From contig CAZOKP010000004.1 in NCBI GenBank assembly GCA_964580435.1, positions 1 through 64,000 on the forward strand: DNA of 64,000 nucleotides. Direction: 5' to 3'. The notes beneath the pieces are model-generated. The model had not been told where the DNA came from. It saw only the letters and a list, made by a program, of their open reading frames with translations, and did no database searches. The position numbers and the translations under genes are program-made. Shown here piece after piece: positions 25,080 to 34,238 of this stretch. This stretch comes from CAZKEW01 sp964580435. Lineage in GTDB: Bacteria; Acidobacteriota; Aminicenantia; Aminicenantales; UBA8522. Every line of letters starts with the position of its first letter. Positions within the stretch are counted from its first letter, which is position 1.

Positions 25080-27167
25080 ATGAATCCGAGAAAATGCGGC
25101 CTTTATTTCTTGTTTCTCTTAGTCCCTCTGCTATGTTTGCAAATTGGAGCGAGTCCAATGGCCATTCCCGTGACGCCAGAGGACGTTTCGCAGCTAGTCT
25201 ATGAGTTCAAAATCGAGACGTCCTGGCTCACAATGAAGGATGGGGTGAAGCTTTCCGCAACATTCTATAAGCCGGTTCCGCGCTCTCCAGACGAAAAATT
25301 CCCGGTCATTTTTGAATTCCTGCCCTACCGCAAAGATGATGGTGGTTATATCGGCACATATTCTCTGTACACCTATTTTGTCCAGCGCGGGTTTATCATG
25401 GCCAGAGTGGACATCCGCGGCACCGGCTCATCTGAAGGAATTTTCCCTCTCCGCGAATATTCAGAGCAAGAGCTCGACGATGCCGTTGAGATTATCGGCC
25501 AGCTTTCCAGGATGCCCGGCTCCAACGGAAACGTCGGCATGTGGGGGATTTCCTGGGGAGGCTTCAATGCGATCCAGGTGGCCATGCGTCAGCCTCCCGC
25601 CCTGAAGGCGATCCTCGCTGCCATGGCGACCGATGACCTCTATCACGACGACATTCATTATATTGACGGGGCTTTTCATATGGACGAGTGGGCCTTTTGG
25701 TTCGACCACTCCAAGGCCATTCCGCAGTCGCCCGACTACCCCCTGGATGAAGCCTATTTCAAAGAGCGTTTTGATTCTTATCCGGGGCTTCTGACCTATC
25801 TCAAGCAGCAGAAAGACGGCGAATTCTGGCGCAAGAATTCCTTACGCTGGCAATACGACAAGATCCGCATCCCCTGCTATCTTATCGGCGGCCTTCTCGA
25901 CGGGTACCGCGACAGCATCCCGCGCATGCTTGAGAACATGAAAGTCCCGGTCAAAGCCGAAATCGGCCCTTGGAACCACGCTTGGCCGGACGACGGAACC
26001 CCGGGACCGAACTATGAATGGCGTTATGAAGCGGTCCGCTGGTGGGACCAATGGCTTAAAGGAAAGAACACGGGCGTGCTCAACGACCCCCGCCTTACTG
26101 TTTTCCTGCGGGAAGGACATGGCCCCGATTCGTCGCTCCAAATGGCACCGGGCCGCTGGATCTGCGAGGATTGGCCTATACCCGGGACAACATGGAAGAA
26201 GTTTTTCCCAAGAGAAAATCGTTACCTAGGTCAAGAAGTGGGGGTGCAGTCAGCGGAATCATTGCGTTATGTCCCCACTTACGGCATAAACACAGGCCTG
26301 TGGTGGGGAGAGGCGACCGACGACATGCGGCCTGATGATGCCGGGAGTCTGGTCTTTGATAGCGCGCCGGTTGAAAAAGAATTCGAGATCGTCGGCTTTC
26401 CGCAGGTGCATCTCCGGGTTTCTGCGGACGCGCCGTTGGCCCACTGGGTGGCCCGGCTTGAGGATGTTTTCCCGGACGGCACCGTGTCTCTGGTCGCCGG
26501 GGCGCTTCTCAACGGCTCCCAGCGGCGTTCACGCCTTGAGCCGGAGGCGCTCGTGCCGGGCCAGGTTTATGACCTGGATTTTGAAATGCATTTTACCACC
26601 TGGACCTTTAAGCCAGGCCACCGCATCCGGCTCGCAGTCGCGAATTCCCTTTTTCCGATGATCTGGCCGACGCCATATCCTATAACAACGAAGCTCTTTG
26701 TTGGCGACGAGAATACACGGCTGGAATTGCCCGTGATCCCGACGAAACGGCGGCCGGCGCCTTCCTTCAAGACGCCCGAAAAAAGAGAAGTGCGCCTAGA
26801 TGCCCGCGACATCGTGAGCGAAGTCTGGCCGCAGGGCTTCTACGAATGGCGGCGGGACCTTTGGAAAGGAATCGTGGGTGTGGAATGGAAAGGGAAAAGC
26901 AGCTGGGAAATTCGGGACCGGCGCTATCATTCGACCGAGAAAAACTATTATGAAACTAATGAGAAAAACCCTGCCCAATCGCGTTTTCTCGGTGAAGACA
27001 GCGACCGGATTGAGCTTCCCGGCCGGAATATTTATTTGCTCACAAACGTCGAGATCCTGTCCAACGATAAGAACTTCTTTGTCACGTTCCTTCGGCAGGT
27101 CTTCGAAAATGATAAGCTCATCCGCCGCCGGGAGTGGAAAGAGACAATCCCGAGAATGTTCAATTAA
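25080..27167 (+). CDS. Secreted CocE/NonD-type (S15 family) hydrolase
   Basis: 695 residues with an N-terminal signal peptide (LYFLFLLVPLLCL, cleavage near residue 24-27). The alpha/beta hydrolase has DIRGTGSSEG at ~111-120 and the nucleophile elbow GISWGG with Ser158; the C-terminal jelly-roll (X-Pro dipeptidyl-peptidase C-terminal domain) is recognisable from FEIVGFPQVHLRVSADAP and FKPGHRIRLAVANS. Family members cleave esters, amides or Xaa-Pro dipeptides. The ATG is 8 bp after copy 2 of the kinase fusion, with AAGGAA close upstream, so it is likely translated from the same message. Exact substrate unknown. Confidence 0.9.
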   Translation: MNPRKCGLYFLFLLVPLLCLQIGASPMAIPVTPEDVSQLVYEFKIETSWLTMKDGVKLSATFYKPVPRSPDEKFPVIFEFLPYRKDDGGYIGTYSLYTYFVQRGFIMARVDIRGTGSSEGIFPLREYSEQELDDAVEIIGQLSRMPGSNGNVGMWGISWGGFNAIQVAMRQPPALKAILAAMATDDLYHDDIHYIDGAFHMDEWAFWFDHSKAIPQSPDYPLDEAYFKERFDSYPGLLTYLKQQKDGEFWRKNSLRWQYDKIRIPCYLIGGLLDGYRDSIPRMLENMKVPVKAEIGPWNHAWPDDGTPGPNYEWRYEAVRWWDQWLKGKNTGVLNDPRLTVFLREGHGPDSSLQMAPGRWICEDWPIPGTTWKKFFPRENRYLGQEVGVQSAESLRYVPTYGINTGLWWGEATDDMRPDDAGSLVFDSAPVEKEFEIVGFPQVHLRVSADAPLAHWVARLEDVFPDGTVSLVAGALLNGSQRRSRLEPEALVPGQVYDLDFEMHFTTWTFKPGHRIRLAVANSLFPMIWPTPYPITTKLFVGDENTRLELPVIPTKRRPAPSFKTPEKREVRLDARDIVSEVWPQGFYEWRRDLWKGIVGVEWKGKSSWEIRDRRYHSTEKNYYETNEKNPAQSRFLGEDSDRIELPGRNIYLLTNVEILSNDKNFFVTFLRQVFENDKLIRRREWKETIPRMFN

Positions 27168-27206
27168 ACATCGGGCCCCGGCTTCTGTATTGGATCATCA
27201 CGGATT

Positions 27207-28382
27207 ATGAGCCAACAAGATAGCTTCTGGAACAGGAATTTTCTTCTGGCCCTGCTCGGCTACTTTTTCCTGTTTATGAGCGTCAGCCTGTTCTTCATTT
27301 TCCCGCTCTTTTTGAAGCAGTTTAATCCGTCCGAGAGCCGCGTCGGTCTGATCATGGGGATTTTCAGCTTGATGGCCATATTTATCCGCCCCTTTTTTGG
27401 ACGATTGATTGATGTCCGTGGCAGAAAACAGGTCTCGCTCCTCGGCATCGGGCTGATGTTCCTCGTTTTGCCGCTCTTCCATTTTATCAAGGACGCCGGC
27501 CTCTATCCGATCATTCTGAGGGCCCTCGCCGGTCTCGGTTGGGGAATCAGCATGACCGCTACGATTACCATCTGTTCAGATCTCGCACCGGTCGAGAAAC
27601 TGGCCCATTCGATGGGCATTGTGGGAGTGGCCGGCCTCATATCCAGCGCTTTAGGTCCGGTGATTGCTGAAGAAATTGTGAACCGGTTTGGCTTCCCGGG
27701 CCTTTTTCTGGCGAGTTCGGTCTTTCTCGCGGCGGCATTCTTATGCATCCTGGCGACAAGAGAAGCGGCCAGGCCTTGTCTCCCTGAAGAAAAATCCAAG
27801 GTTGATGTTCTTAAGAGCCTTTCCCTGTTTACTCTTTTGCTCATCGGTTCCCTTCCAGTTTTTCACGGCGCCGTGAGGAGCGCGGTTGTCTATTTCATCG
27901 CTTTGTTCGCGCGGTCCATTTCAATACATAGAATCGGCCCGTTTTTTGTGACTTTTTCTGCCGCCGCCATCATGACGCGCCTATGGATAGGGGACATCTC
28001 CGACCGCTACGGCCGCAAACAGGTCATCTTCCCTTCGGCAATAATCATCAGCCTGAATTGCGTCTTGATCTCCCAGGTCCGCAACCCCTGGATGTTTCTT
28101 CTGGCAGGGTTTATCGGCGGGTTCGGGCAGGGGTTGATTTTTCCTGCGCTCAGCACTTATATCATCGATATCCTCGGCCGCGAGAACAAGGGCTTCGCCC
28201 TCAGCCTCTACCTTTCCCTTTTTGACGTGGGCATGGGCTTGGGATCGCCTTTCTTCGGCTGGATATCCGACCTTTTCGGCTACCGCAGGATGTATCTCTT
28301 TGCCGGGGCATTCCTCTTTCTCTTCAGCATTCTCTTCACCCTCAAAGCACCCGCTCTGAAGGGCGCTCAGACTCCCAAATAG
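27207..28382 (+). CDS. MFS transporter
   Basis: 391 residues with about 12 hydrophobic helices. Typical MFS loop features are present: GRLIDVRGRKQ between helices 2 and 3 and the matching GDISDRYGRKQ between helices 8 and 9. The sequence resembles the drug/metabolite proton antiporter group rather than sugar:proton symporters, but that is a weak call. It starts 39 bp after the secreted hydrolase and is probably the last gene of the plus-strand run; the next gene converges on it with a 53 bp gap. No strong ribosome-binding site precedes the ATG. Confidence 0.85.
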   Translation: MSQQDSFWNRNFLLALLGYFFLFMSVSLFFIFPLFLKQFNPSESRVGLIMGIFSLMAIFIRPFFGRLIDVRGRKQVSLLGIGLMFLVLPLFHFIKDAGLYPIILRALAGLGWGISMTATITICSDLAPVEKLAHSMGIVGVAGLISSALGPVIAEEIVNRFGFPGLFLASSVFLAAAFLCILATREAARPCLPEEKSKVDVLKSLSLFTLLLIGSLPVFHGAVRSAVVYFIALFARSISIHRIGPFFVTFSAAAIMTRLWIGDISDRYGRKQVIFPSAIIISLNCVLISQVRNPWMFLLAGFIGGFGQGLIFPALSTYIIDILGRENKGFALSLYLSLFDVGMGLGSPFFGWISDLFGYRRMYLFAGAFLFLFSILFTLKAPALKGAQTPK

Positions 28383-28435
28383 AAGTTATGTCTGCGGGAT
28401 GTTTGCTGGAGGGGCCCAGAGAAAATACTGATCCT

Positions 28436-31162
28436 TTAGAAAATCAGCCTGATTCCGACTCTGGCCTGGCGCGGATTAACCAGGCTGTAGAGCTCATGCC
28501 CATCTGTGGAGGGATAAGCCCCCGGGATCCAGTCGTAGCCGATGAGCGTGCCCCAGCTGGTTATGGTGTTGTCATTGAAGACGTTGAAGACGTCGACGAG
28601 CAAACCGAGATGGTACTTGTTAGCCAGGGTGAAAACCTTCTCCAGCCTGAGGTCAAGAAGATTCGCCATCTGGTAATGATTGGAACCCCTGGGCTCTGTG
28701 AAGAAAGTGACCGTTCCCTGGTTGAGTCTCTCTGTCCTGTATCGTGTCGTCCAGGTATTTCCCGAAATCCCGTGGTAATAGGCGCTGAGGGAGATGCCAA
28801 ACGGCAAGACGTAGGTGCCCTGAATTTTAATCTGGCTGGTGGGGTCATAGGTCGGGTGGCCGTCGGCGTTGATCCAAAAGTTTGGGTCGGAAGTATTGAG
28901 GTCGTCGCGGCCGTTCCAGCCGATATCATTAGCAAACTGGTTATCCATAGTCCCACTGGCCTGGGAATAAACGTAGGATAGGATCAGCTGCCATTTGTTG
29001 GAGAAGCGCTTGTTGAAGAGGAATTCAATGGCCCAGTACTTGCGGTAAGGATTGTCGAGGATATAGGGCTGCTCCTTTTTGAGGTTGGCGATGATGTATT
29101 CATGGGTGTCGACAGTCGCGAATGTCCGTTGATAAACCTCGTAAGTTTTCTCCAAGTCGGGGACGTCAACGGAGTAAGGCTCGTAGTCGGCCCGGAGGTC
29201 ATACAGGCCGATGATATCATTCCATTCTCGGTTGATGTAGGTGATTCCCAAAGAGGCATCCTTAAACAGCTCTCTTTCGATCCCGATCATGAATTGGGTC
29301 ATGTAGGGCAGCTTGATATCATAGGCCAGCTGGTAAAGGCCTTGGGGCGTGGTGCGTGTGAATTCGATATACTCCTGCAATTCGCTATCCCAATAGTAGC
29401 CAATGTAGTCACTGAATGCCGCGGGAGGATTCAGCCTGTCAAATAGAGTGGTATACATGCCTTCCGCATACTGGCCGTAATGAGCTTTGAGGACCGTGCT
29501 CTTGTCGCCGAGGAGGTCGACCGTGAAACCTATGCGTGGGTCCAGCCGGAATGTGTTAAAGACCGCGCCATCGACTTCCTGGACCTTACCCCAGTTCTGG
29601 CTGAGCCGGAGTCCGGCGTTGATGTTGAACCGTGGGGTGATCTGCCAGGAATCTTGGGCAAAGGCATCGACCCGCGTGAAGGAGGAGTTGAGGTCGTAGC
29701 CGACATACTGGTAGGCGAGATACGGCTCGTTGTAATAATCAAAATAATAGATATTCGCGGGGCCGGTATAGCCAAATTGGTTTCTGACAGAGGCGTGTTC
29801 GATCTCCACGCCAAATTTGAAATCGTGATCGCCGGCGATGAAATCCTCGGCATAATGGCTGAAGGAGGCATTGGCCTGGAGCCGGCTCCGGTCATTATTA
29901 CTGAAATACCCGGCGCTCTCCGTCAGCTCATTTGTGCCGTAATCAAAATGGCCGGAGACGTTTCCGGCTTTCGGTTCGAGGTGAAGATATCCCCAGAAGT
30001 AGGCGAGTTGGAGGTTGAAGAAGCTCTCGGAGCTGAACATATGAGTCAGACTGAAATTCCCGATCACCTCGGGGGCTTTTTGGTCGAGGGTCGCCATGGG
30101 CGAGATGGCCGCGCCGGCCCCCCGGTTCGTCCCGTTGATGGCGTCAGCCTCGAGTGAGACGTTCATGCTGGTGTTGGGCGAAAACTGTGCGGTGAGCTTT
30201 CCAAAGAACCTGGGCTGAACATAGTTGATGGGCTCCGGAAAATCTGTGGGATAATCCCAATCTTCATTCCACTGCAGCCCGGAATAGAACCACAGCTTGT
30301 CCGTTTTTAAGGGGCCACCGATTTGGGCGTTGATGTCGACCGATTGGGTCATGGGAGAGGTGAGCCCCGGAAAATCATCGAAATAAGCGGCCTGGTTCGT
30401 TGTTCGCCAAAAGCCCTTCGGTTTCCCTTGAAAATCAAACTCGACCTGACCGTGGTATTCGTTCCCACCGGATTTGGTAATGAGGTTGAAGACGACGCCG
30501 GTGAAATTCCCGTATTCAGCCGGCAAGCCGACGCCCATAACCTTGGCTTCTCCGATGATATTATGATCTAGGTAGACCCAGACCGCTCCGGAATCCGGGT
30601 CGGATACATTGGCCCCGTCCAGCATCCAGGCGATTCCGGTTTCGCTCGATGCTCCGTAGGCCGTTCCGTCATTGACGCCGGGGGCCAGGTTGACGATGTC
30701 CGGAGTGAGCTGACTGTAGGGAATGTTCCTCAGGAACTCGTTCGGGAGAGTAATGGAGGCGGTTTCCGTGGACGCCGTGTCGATCGTGGGCGGCCGGGAA
30801 ATGACGGTTGTTTCTTCCTTGGCAGTCTTGAGTTTCATGCCGAAATCGACCGTCAGCCGCGCGGTCGTGGTCAAGCGGATATTTTCCCAGATGACCGTGG
30901 CAAAATCCTGGTGTTCGGCCTTAACCGTGTATTGACCCGGAGGAAGAGCGGAGAATCTGTAGGAGCCGTCGCCTCCGGAGACGACGGTGCGGACGCCCAT
31001 CAGACTGGGACTTGATACTGTAATGGTCACGCCCCGAAGAGCGTTTCCTTGCGGGTTGTAAACCGTGCCGCCGATGGCGCCCGTTTCCTTGGACTGGGAG
31101 TAGAGGGCCGGTGAAAATATAAGAAGCCATACCAGAAATGTCAGAATGGACCGCGTTTTCAT
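28436..31162 (-). CDS. Oar-like TonB-dependent receptor with carboxypeptidase-regulatory domain
   Basis: 908 residues from ATG 31162, chosen because GGAGG lies 5 bp upstream and a signal peptide (TFLVWLLIFSPALYSQS) follows at once; a longer frame to 31258 has no such signals. A carboxypeptidase regulatory-like/SpaA-type domain (~25-110: GAIGGTVYNPQGN, GDGSYRFSALPPGQYTV) precedes a plug region (IPYSQLTPDIVNLAPGV) and a long beta-barrel rich in aromatics, ending in RVGIRLIF with a terminal Phe. This is the Oar-type outer-membrane layout common in Acidobacteriota and relatives. No TonB, ExbB or SusD gene is nearby, so the ligand is unknown. Confidence 0.9.
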   Translation of the reverse strand: MKTRSILTFLVWLLIFSPALYSQSKETGAIGGTVYNPQGNALRGVTITVSSPSLMGVRTVVSGGDGSYRFSALPPGQYTVKAEHQDFATVIWENIRLTTTARLTVDFGMKLKTAKEETTVISRPPTIDTASTETASITLPNEFLRNIPYSQLTPDIVNLAPGVNDGTAYGASSETGIAWMLDGANVSDPDSGAVWVYLDHNIIGEAKVMGVGLPAEYGNFTGVVFNLITKSGGNEYHGQVEFDFQGKPKGFWRTTNQAAYFDDFPGLTSPMTQSVDINAQIGGPLKTDKLWFYSGLQWNEDWDYPTDFPEPINYVQPRFFGKLTAQFSPNTSMNVSLEADAINGTNRGAGAAISPMATLDQKAPEVIGNFSLTHMFSSESFFNLQLAYFWGYLHLEPKAGNVSGHFDYGTNELTESAGYFSNNDRSRLQANASFSHYAEDFIAGDHDFKFGVEIEHASVRNQFGYTGPANIYYFDYYNEPYLAYQYVGYDLNSSFTRVDAFAQDSWQITPRFNINAGLRLSQNWGKVQEVDGAVFNTFRLDPRIGFTVDLLGDKSTVLKAHYGQYAEGMYTTLFDRLNPPAAFSDYIGYYWDSELQEYIEFTRTTPQGLYQLAYDIKLPYMTQFMIGIERELFKDASLGITYINREWNDIIGLYDLRADYEPYSVDVPDLEKTYEVYQRTFATVDTHEYIIANLKKEQPYILDNPYRKYWAIEFLFNKRFSNKWQLILSYVYSQASGTMDNQFANDIGWNGRDDLNTSDPNFWINADGHPTYDPTSQIKIQGTYVLPFGISLSAYYHGISGNTWTTRYRTERLNQGTVTFFTEPRGSNHYQMANLLDLRLEKVFTLANKYHLGLLVDVFNVFNDNTITSWGTLIGYDWIPGAYPSTDGHELYSLVNPRQARVGIRLIF

Positions 31163-31229
31163 TTTTCCTCCACGACCAGGTTTTCTGCACACCCTAATGT
31201 TCTGGATCAATCTCTTTGGCTGGCGCAAA

Positions 31230-31258
31230 ATTATAGTCAATAAAAAAGGATTTTGCAA
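31230..31258 (-). promoter_or_regulatory. Sigma-70-like promoter for the TonB receptor gene
   Basis: On the minus strand: -35 TTGCAA (31258-31253), 17 bp spacer, perfect -10 TATAAT (31235-31230). The predicted leader is ~60 nt. The -35 hexamer is its own reverse complement and is shared with the divergent promoter. Confidence 0.6.
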
Positions 31259-31280
31259 TCCTTGGCCGACATGATAGAAT
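31253..31280 (+). promoter_or_regulatory. Sigma-70-like promoter for the DUF362 gene
   Basis: -35 TTGCAA (31253-31258), 16 bp spacer, -10 TAGAAT (31275-31280). The start site would be near 31287, giving a short leader to ATG 31306. It overlaps the divergent TonB-receptor promoter. Confidence 0.5.
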
Positions 31281-31305
31281 GCCCAACTTAGGGAAGGGAA
31301 AGAGT

Positions 31306-32307
31306 ATGAACAAGAAATATAATTCCCCTATCAAGCGCCGCGATTTTATCAAGACTTCGGTGACCGGGCTAGCTGTGTTGCCCGCGCTGCGGATCGGTCG
31401 GCTCGGGCCGGAGAGTGCGGAGAACAAAACCAGGGTCGCGCTCGTCAAGACGCAAGGCCGAAAAACTGGCGTAAAAGAGGTCCTGCGGCTTCTGGACATT
31501 CCCCCGATGACAGGCAAAAAAATATTCATCAAACCAAACTTTAATACGGCTGAGCCTTTTCCTGCCTCAACCCATAACGACACTCTCGCTGCGCTGGTCC
31601 AGGGAATCAAGGACGGCGGAGCAGCCGCCATAACGGTCGGGGAGAGGAGCGGCCCGCCCCCCACGATTAAAGTCCTTGAGGAAAAAGGGATCTCGGATCT
31701 GGCCAAAGAACTCGGGTTTGAGATCATAAATTTTGAGGACCTTAAGGACTCAGACTGGGTTCATTGCAACCCTCCGGGGAATCACTGGTCGGAGGGTTTC
31801 TATATCCCCAGGCCTGTCGCCGAGGCAGAATACCTTATTTCCACATGCTGTTTGAAGACCCACCAATATGGCGGAGTCTTCACTCTCTCGCTTAAATTGT
31901 CTGTCGGCGTGACGCCCAAAAAGCTGATGGGCGAGCTCCACCGTTCGCCAAACCAGAGAAAAATGATCGCTGAGATCAATGCCGCCTATACGCCCCGGTT
32001 AATCGTTATGGATGGACTCGAGGCTTTTGTCGACGGCGGCCCCTCTGCGGGCAAGAAGGCTCAGGCTGACGTTTTCATCGGCGGCACCGACCGCATCGCT
32101 GTTGATGCTGTGGGCGTGGCCATCCTGAAAGAGCTCGGCTCGAATGACGCCATCATGAACACGAGGATTTTCGACCAGGAGCAAATTAAAAGAGCGGTTG
32201 AGCTCGGGCTGGGAATATCAGGTCCGCAGGGGATCGAGTTCGTTGCTCCCGACGCGCCCAGCCGGATGTATGCCGAAAAGCTGAAGTCGATCCTGGCCGA
32301 AGGTTAA
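31306..32307 (+). CDS. Tat-exported DUF362 domain protein
   Basis: About 333 residues from ATG 31306. The N-terminus carries a twin-arginine signal (KRRDFIKTSVTGLAVLPAL), so it is probably exported folded, which usually implies a bound cofactor. The body matches DUF362: KIFIKPNFN near residue 70, HNDTLAALVQGI, GERSGPP and CCLKTHQYGGVFTLSLK. Many DUF362 proteins carry ferredoxin clusters; here no CxxCxxC array is seen. A nitroreductase starts 5 bp downstream, so a redox pairing is plausible but inferred. Confidence 0.8.
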   Translation: MNKKYNSPIKRRDFIKTSVTGLAVLPALRIGRLGPESAENKTRVALVKTQGRKTGVKEVLRLLDIPPMTGKKIFIKPNFNTAEPFPASTHNDTLAALVQGIKDGGAAAITVGERSGPPPTIKVLEEKGISDLAKELGFEIINFEDLKDSDWVHCNPPGNHWSEGFYIPRPVAEAEYLISTCCLKTHQYGGVFTLSLKLSVGVTPKKLMGELHRSPNQRKMIAEINAAYTPRLIVMDGLEAFVDGGPSAGKKAQADVFIGGTDRIAVDAVGVAILKELGSNDAIMNTRIFDQEQIKRAVELGLGISGPQGIEFVAPDAPSRMYAEKLKSILAEG

Positions 32308-32312
32308 TTCTC

Positions 32313-32888
32313 GTGGATTTTTATGACATCATCCTGACACGGCGGACCATCCGTCAATTCAAACCTCTTCCTGTCGCTCCGTCTCTTCTCGAAAAACTGG
32401 TCAACGCGGCCAGACTCGCTCCCTCCGCCGGAAATCTGCAGCCTCTGGAGTTTGTGATCGTTGATGACGGGGAGGTCCGGAAAAGGGTCTTCTCCTGCCT
32501 ACGCTGGGCCGGTTATATTGCCCCGGACGGAAACCCTCAACCCGGGAATGAACCCATGGCCTATATTGTGACCTTGGTCAACACAACCGTGAAGAAAAAA
32601 GGCTCTGAATATGACGTTGGGGCCGCCATGGAAAACATGATTCTGGCTGCATGGAAAGAAGGATTGGGGAGCTGCTGGATTATCTCGGTCCAGAAGGAAA
32701 AAATTGCCGAAATCTTGAGGATTCCCGAAGGTTATAAAGTGGATTCTGTCCTTGCCCTCGGCTATCCCGCTGAGAATCCCGTGGTTGAAGAGCTAAAAGA
32801 CTCGGTAAGATATTGGAAAGACAAGGAGGCCGTCCTTCACGTTCCCAAGCGAAATCTCAAAGACATCATTCACCTCAATAAGTTTTAG
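32313..32888 (+). CDS. Nitroreductase family protein
   Basis: 191 residues from a GTG start 5 bp after the DUF362 gene, so likely co-transcribed. The N-terminus TRRTIRQFKPLPV is the FMN-phosphate-binding arginine motif of the family; RLAPSAGNLQP, GAAMENMILAAWKEGLGSCW and ALGYPAE follow in the standard order. Expected to be an FMN-dependent NAD(P)H oxidoreductase. The protein is compact and lacks extra domains; the natural substrate cannot be read from sequence. Confidence 0.9.
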   Translation: MDFYDIILTRRTIRQFKPLPVAPSLLEKLVNAARLAPSAGNLQPLEFVIVDDGEVRKRVFSCLRWAGYIAPDGNPQPGNEPMAYIVTLVNTTVKKKGSEYDVGAAMENMILAAWKEGLGSCWIISVQKEKIAEILRIPEGYKVDSVLALGYPAENPVVEELKDSVRYWKDKEAVLHVPKRNLKDIIHLNKF

Positions 32889-32891
32889 GCG

Positions 32892-34238
32892 TCATTCTCC
32901 GGCAACGGTAAGCTCTCCTATCTTGATCGTGGGACCGCAGACAGGTCCGCGAAACTCGAGGTCATTCCCGACCATCTCGACCTGGTTCAGGATTTTTTCC
33001 AGGTTTCCGGATATGGTGACCTCGGAGACAGGATAGGCGACCTCGCCGTCCTCGATCCATAATCCAAAAGCCCCCCGCGAGATATCCCCGTTCACGGAAT
33101 TGAGACCGTGGCCGATCGTCCGGATAAGGACGAAGCCTTTCTTGGTCGAGGAGATGATGTCTTGAGGAGGCGATGAGCCGCGGACAAGATAGAAGTTGTT
33201 CGGGCTGACGCCGGTGCCGTCCGCGTTTCCCGTGGACTGAAGCTTCAGCTTGCGGGCGGCATAAGTGTTGCAGACGTAGCTTCGGAGCACGCCTTTCTCG
33301 ACGATCGTGGTTCTCCGGCAGGGCACGCCTTCACTGTCGAACGGTCTCGAGCCGAGCTTTCCAGGCATCAGGCCATCGTCAATGACCGTGATTTTATCAT
33401 TCCCGATCCTCTGACCAAGCCTGTCGGCGAGAAAAGAGACTTTTTGGTAGACGGCCACGCCCGAGGCACAGGCGAACAAGAAGCCCAAAAGCCAAGCTGT
33501 CATGGGCGGCTCAAAGATGACGGGCACCGTCTGGGTTTGGATCTTCCGCGGGTTGAGCTGCCGGACCGTCCTCTCGACCGCCTTTTTTGCGATCGTCTCC
33601 GGGGATTCCAGGTTGTTAAAGAACCTTTCCGTGGAAAACCAATAATCCTCGACTTTATCGTCTGTGCCGCCGGCCTGGAGCCCGACGCTCAGACTGCAGA
33701 ACGTTTGGTCATAGGACCCGCTCAACCCCTTGGAATTGGCCAGGATCGTCGTGAACTCGTTCGTCACAAAACTTGCGCCATGCGAGTTAGTGATCCTTTT
33801 ATCCGCGAGGGCAATCCGCTCTGTCTCGAGGGCAAGAGAGATTTTTTTGGCGGCCTCGAGCTCTTTTATTCTGGGGTCAAAGAGGTTCAGGGACGAGATA
33901 TCGATGCCTTCTGTTGTTGGGGGAGGAAGACCGGCGCACACATCGCGGCTGCCGAACGCCGCCCTCTGGATGGCGCTCCGGACCAAATGCCTGAGCGTTT
34001 CTTTGGTGAGGTCGGAAGAGCTCGCGTAGGCCGTTTTCATGTCTTTTATAACTTTAAGGCCAAGATGTCTTGAGCCGGCTTCGACAAGGTTTTCGATCTT
34101 GCCGAGCCTGATATCAACGCCGAATTCGGAGCCGTCGCCGATCGTGATTTCAGCTTCATCCGCTCCGCTTGACCTGGCGAAGACGACAAGACTTTCCGCC
34201 AGCCCACGGAGCTCAGCCGCCTGAGGATTTCCTTTCAT
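32892..34238 (-). CDS. tldE: TldE/PmbA-type metallopeptidase partner
   Basis: 448 residues of the PmbA/TldE family. In the known TldD/TldE complex TldE has no zinc site and helps thread peptides into TldD. The HExxxH motif is absent here, as expected: the equivalent region reads FLFACASGVAVYQK. C-terminal GGFVLIRTIGHG-like (FVLIRTIGHGLNSV) and SRGAFGLWIEDGEVAYPV segments are typical of the family. The start overlaps the tldD stop by 4 bp (ATGA type), so translation is coupled. Such pairs mature peptide natural products or degrade unfolded peptides; no precursor peptide gene was seen nearby. Confidence 0.9.
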   Translation of the reverse strand: MKGNPQAAELRGLAESLVVFARSSGADEAEITIGDGSEFGVDIRLGKIENLVEAGSRHLGLKVIKDMKTAYASSSDLTKETLRHLVRSAIQRAAFGSRDVCAGLPPPTTEGIDISSLNLFDPRIKELEAAKKISLALETERIALADKRITNSHGASFVTNEFTTILANSKGLSGSYDQTFCSLSVGLQAGGTDDKVEDYWFSTERFFNNLESPETIAKKAVERTVRQLNPRKIQTQTVPVIFEPPMTAWLLGFLFACASGVAVYQKVSFLADRLGQRIGNDKITVIDDGLMPGKLGSRPFDSEGVPCRRTTIVEKGVLRSYVCNTYAARKLKLQSTGNADGTGVSPNNFYLVRGSSPPQDIISSTKKGFVLIRTIGHGLNSVNGDISRGAFGLWIEDGEVAYPVSEVTISGNLEKILNQVEMVGNDLEFRGPVCGPTIKIGELTVAGE

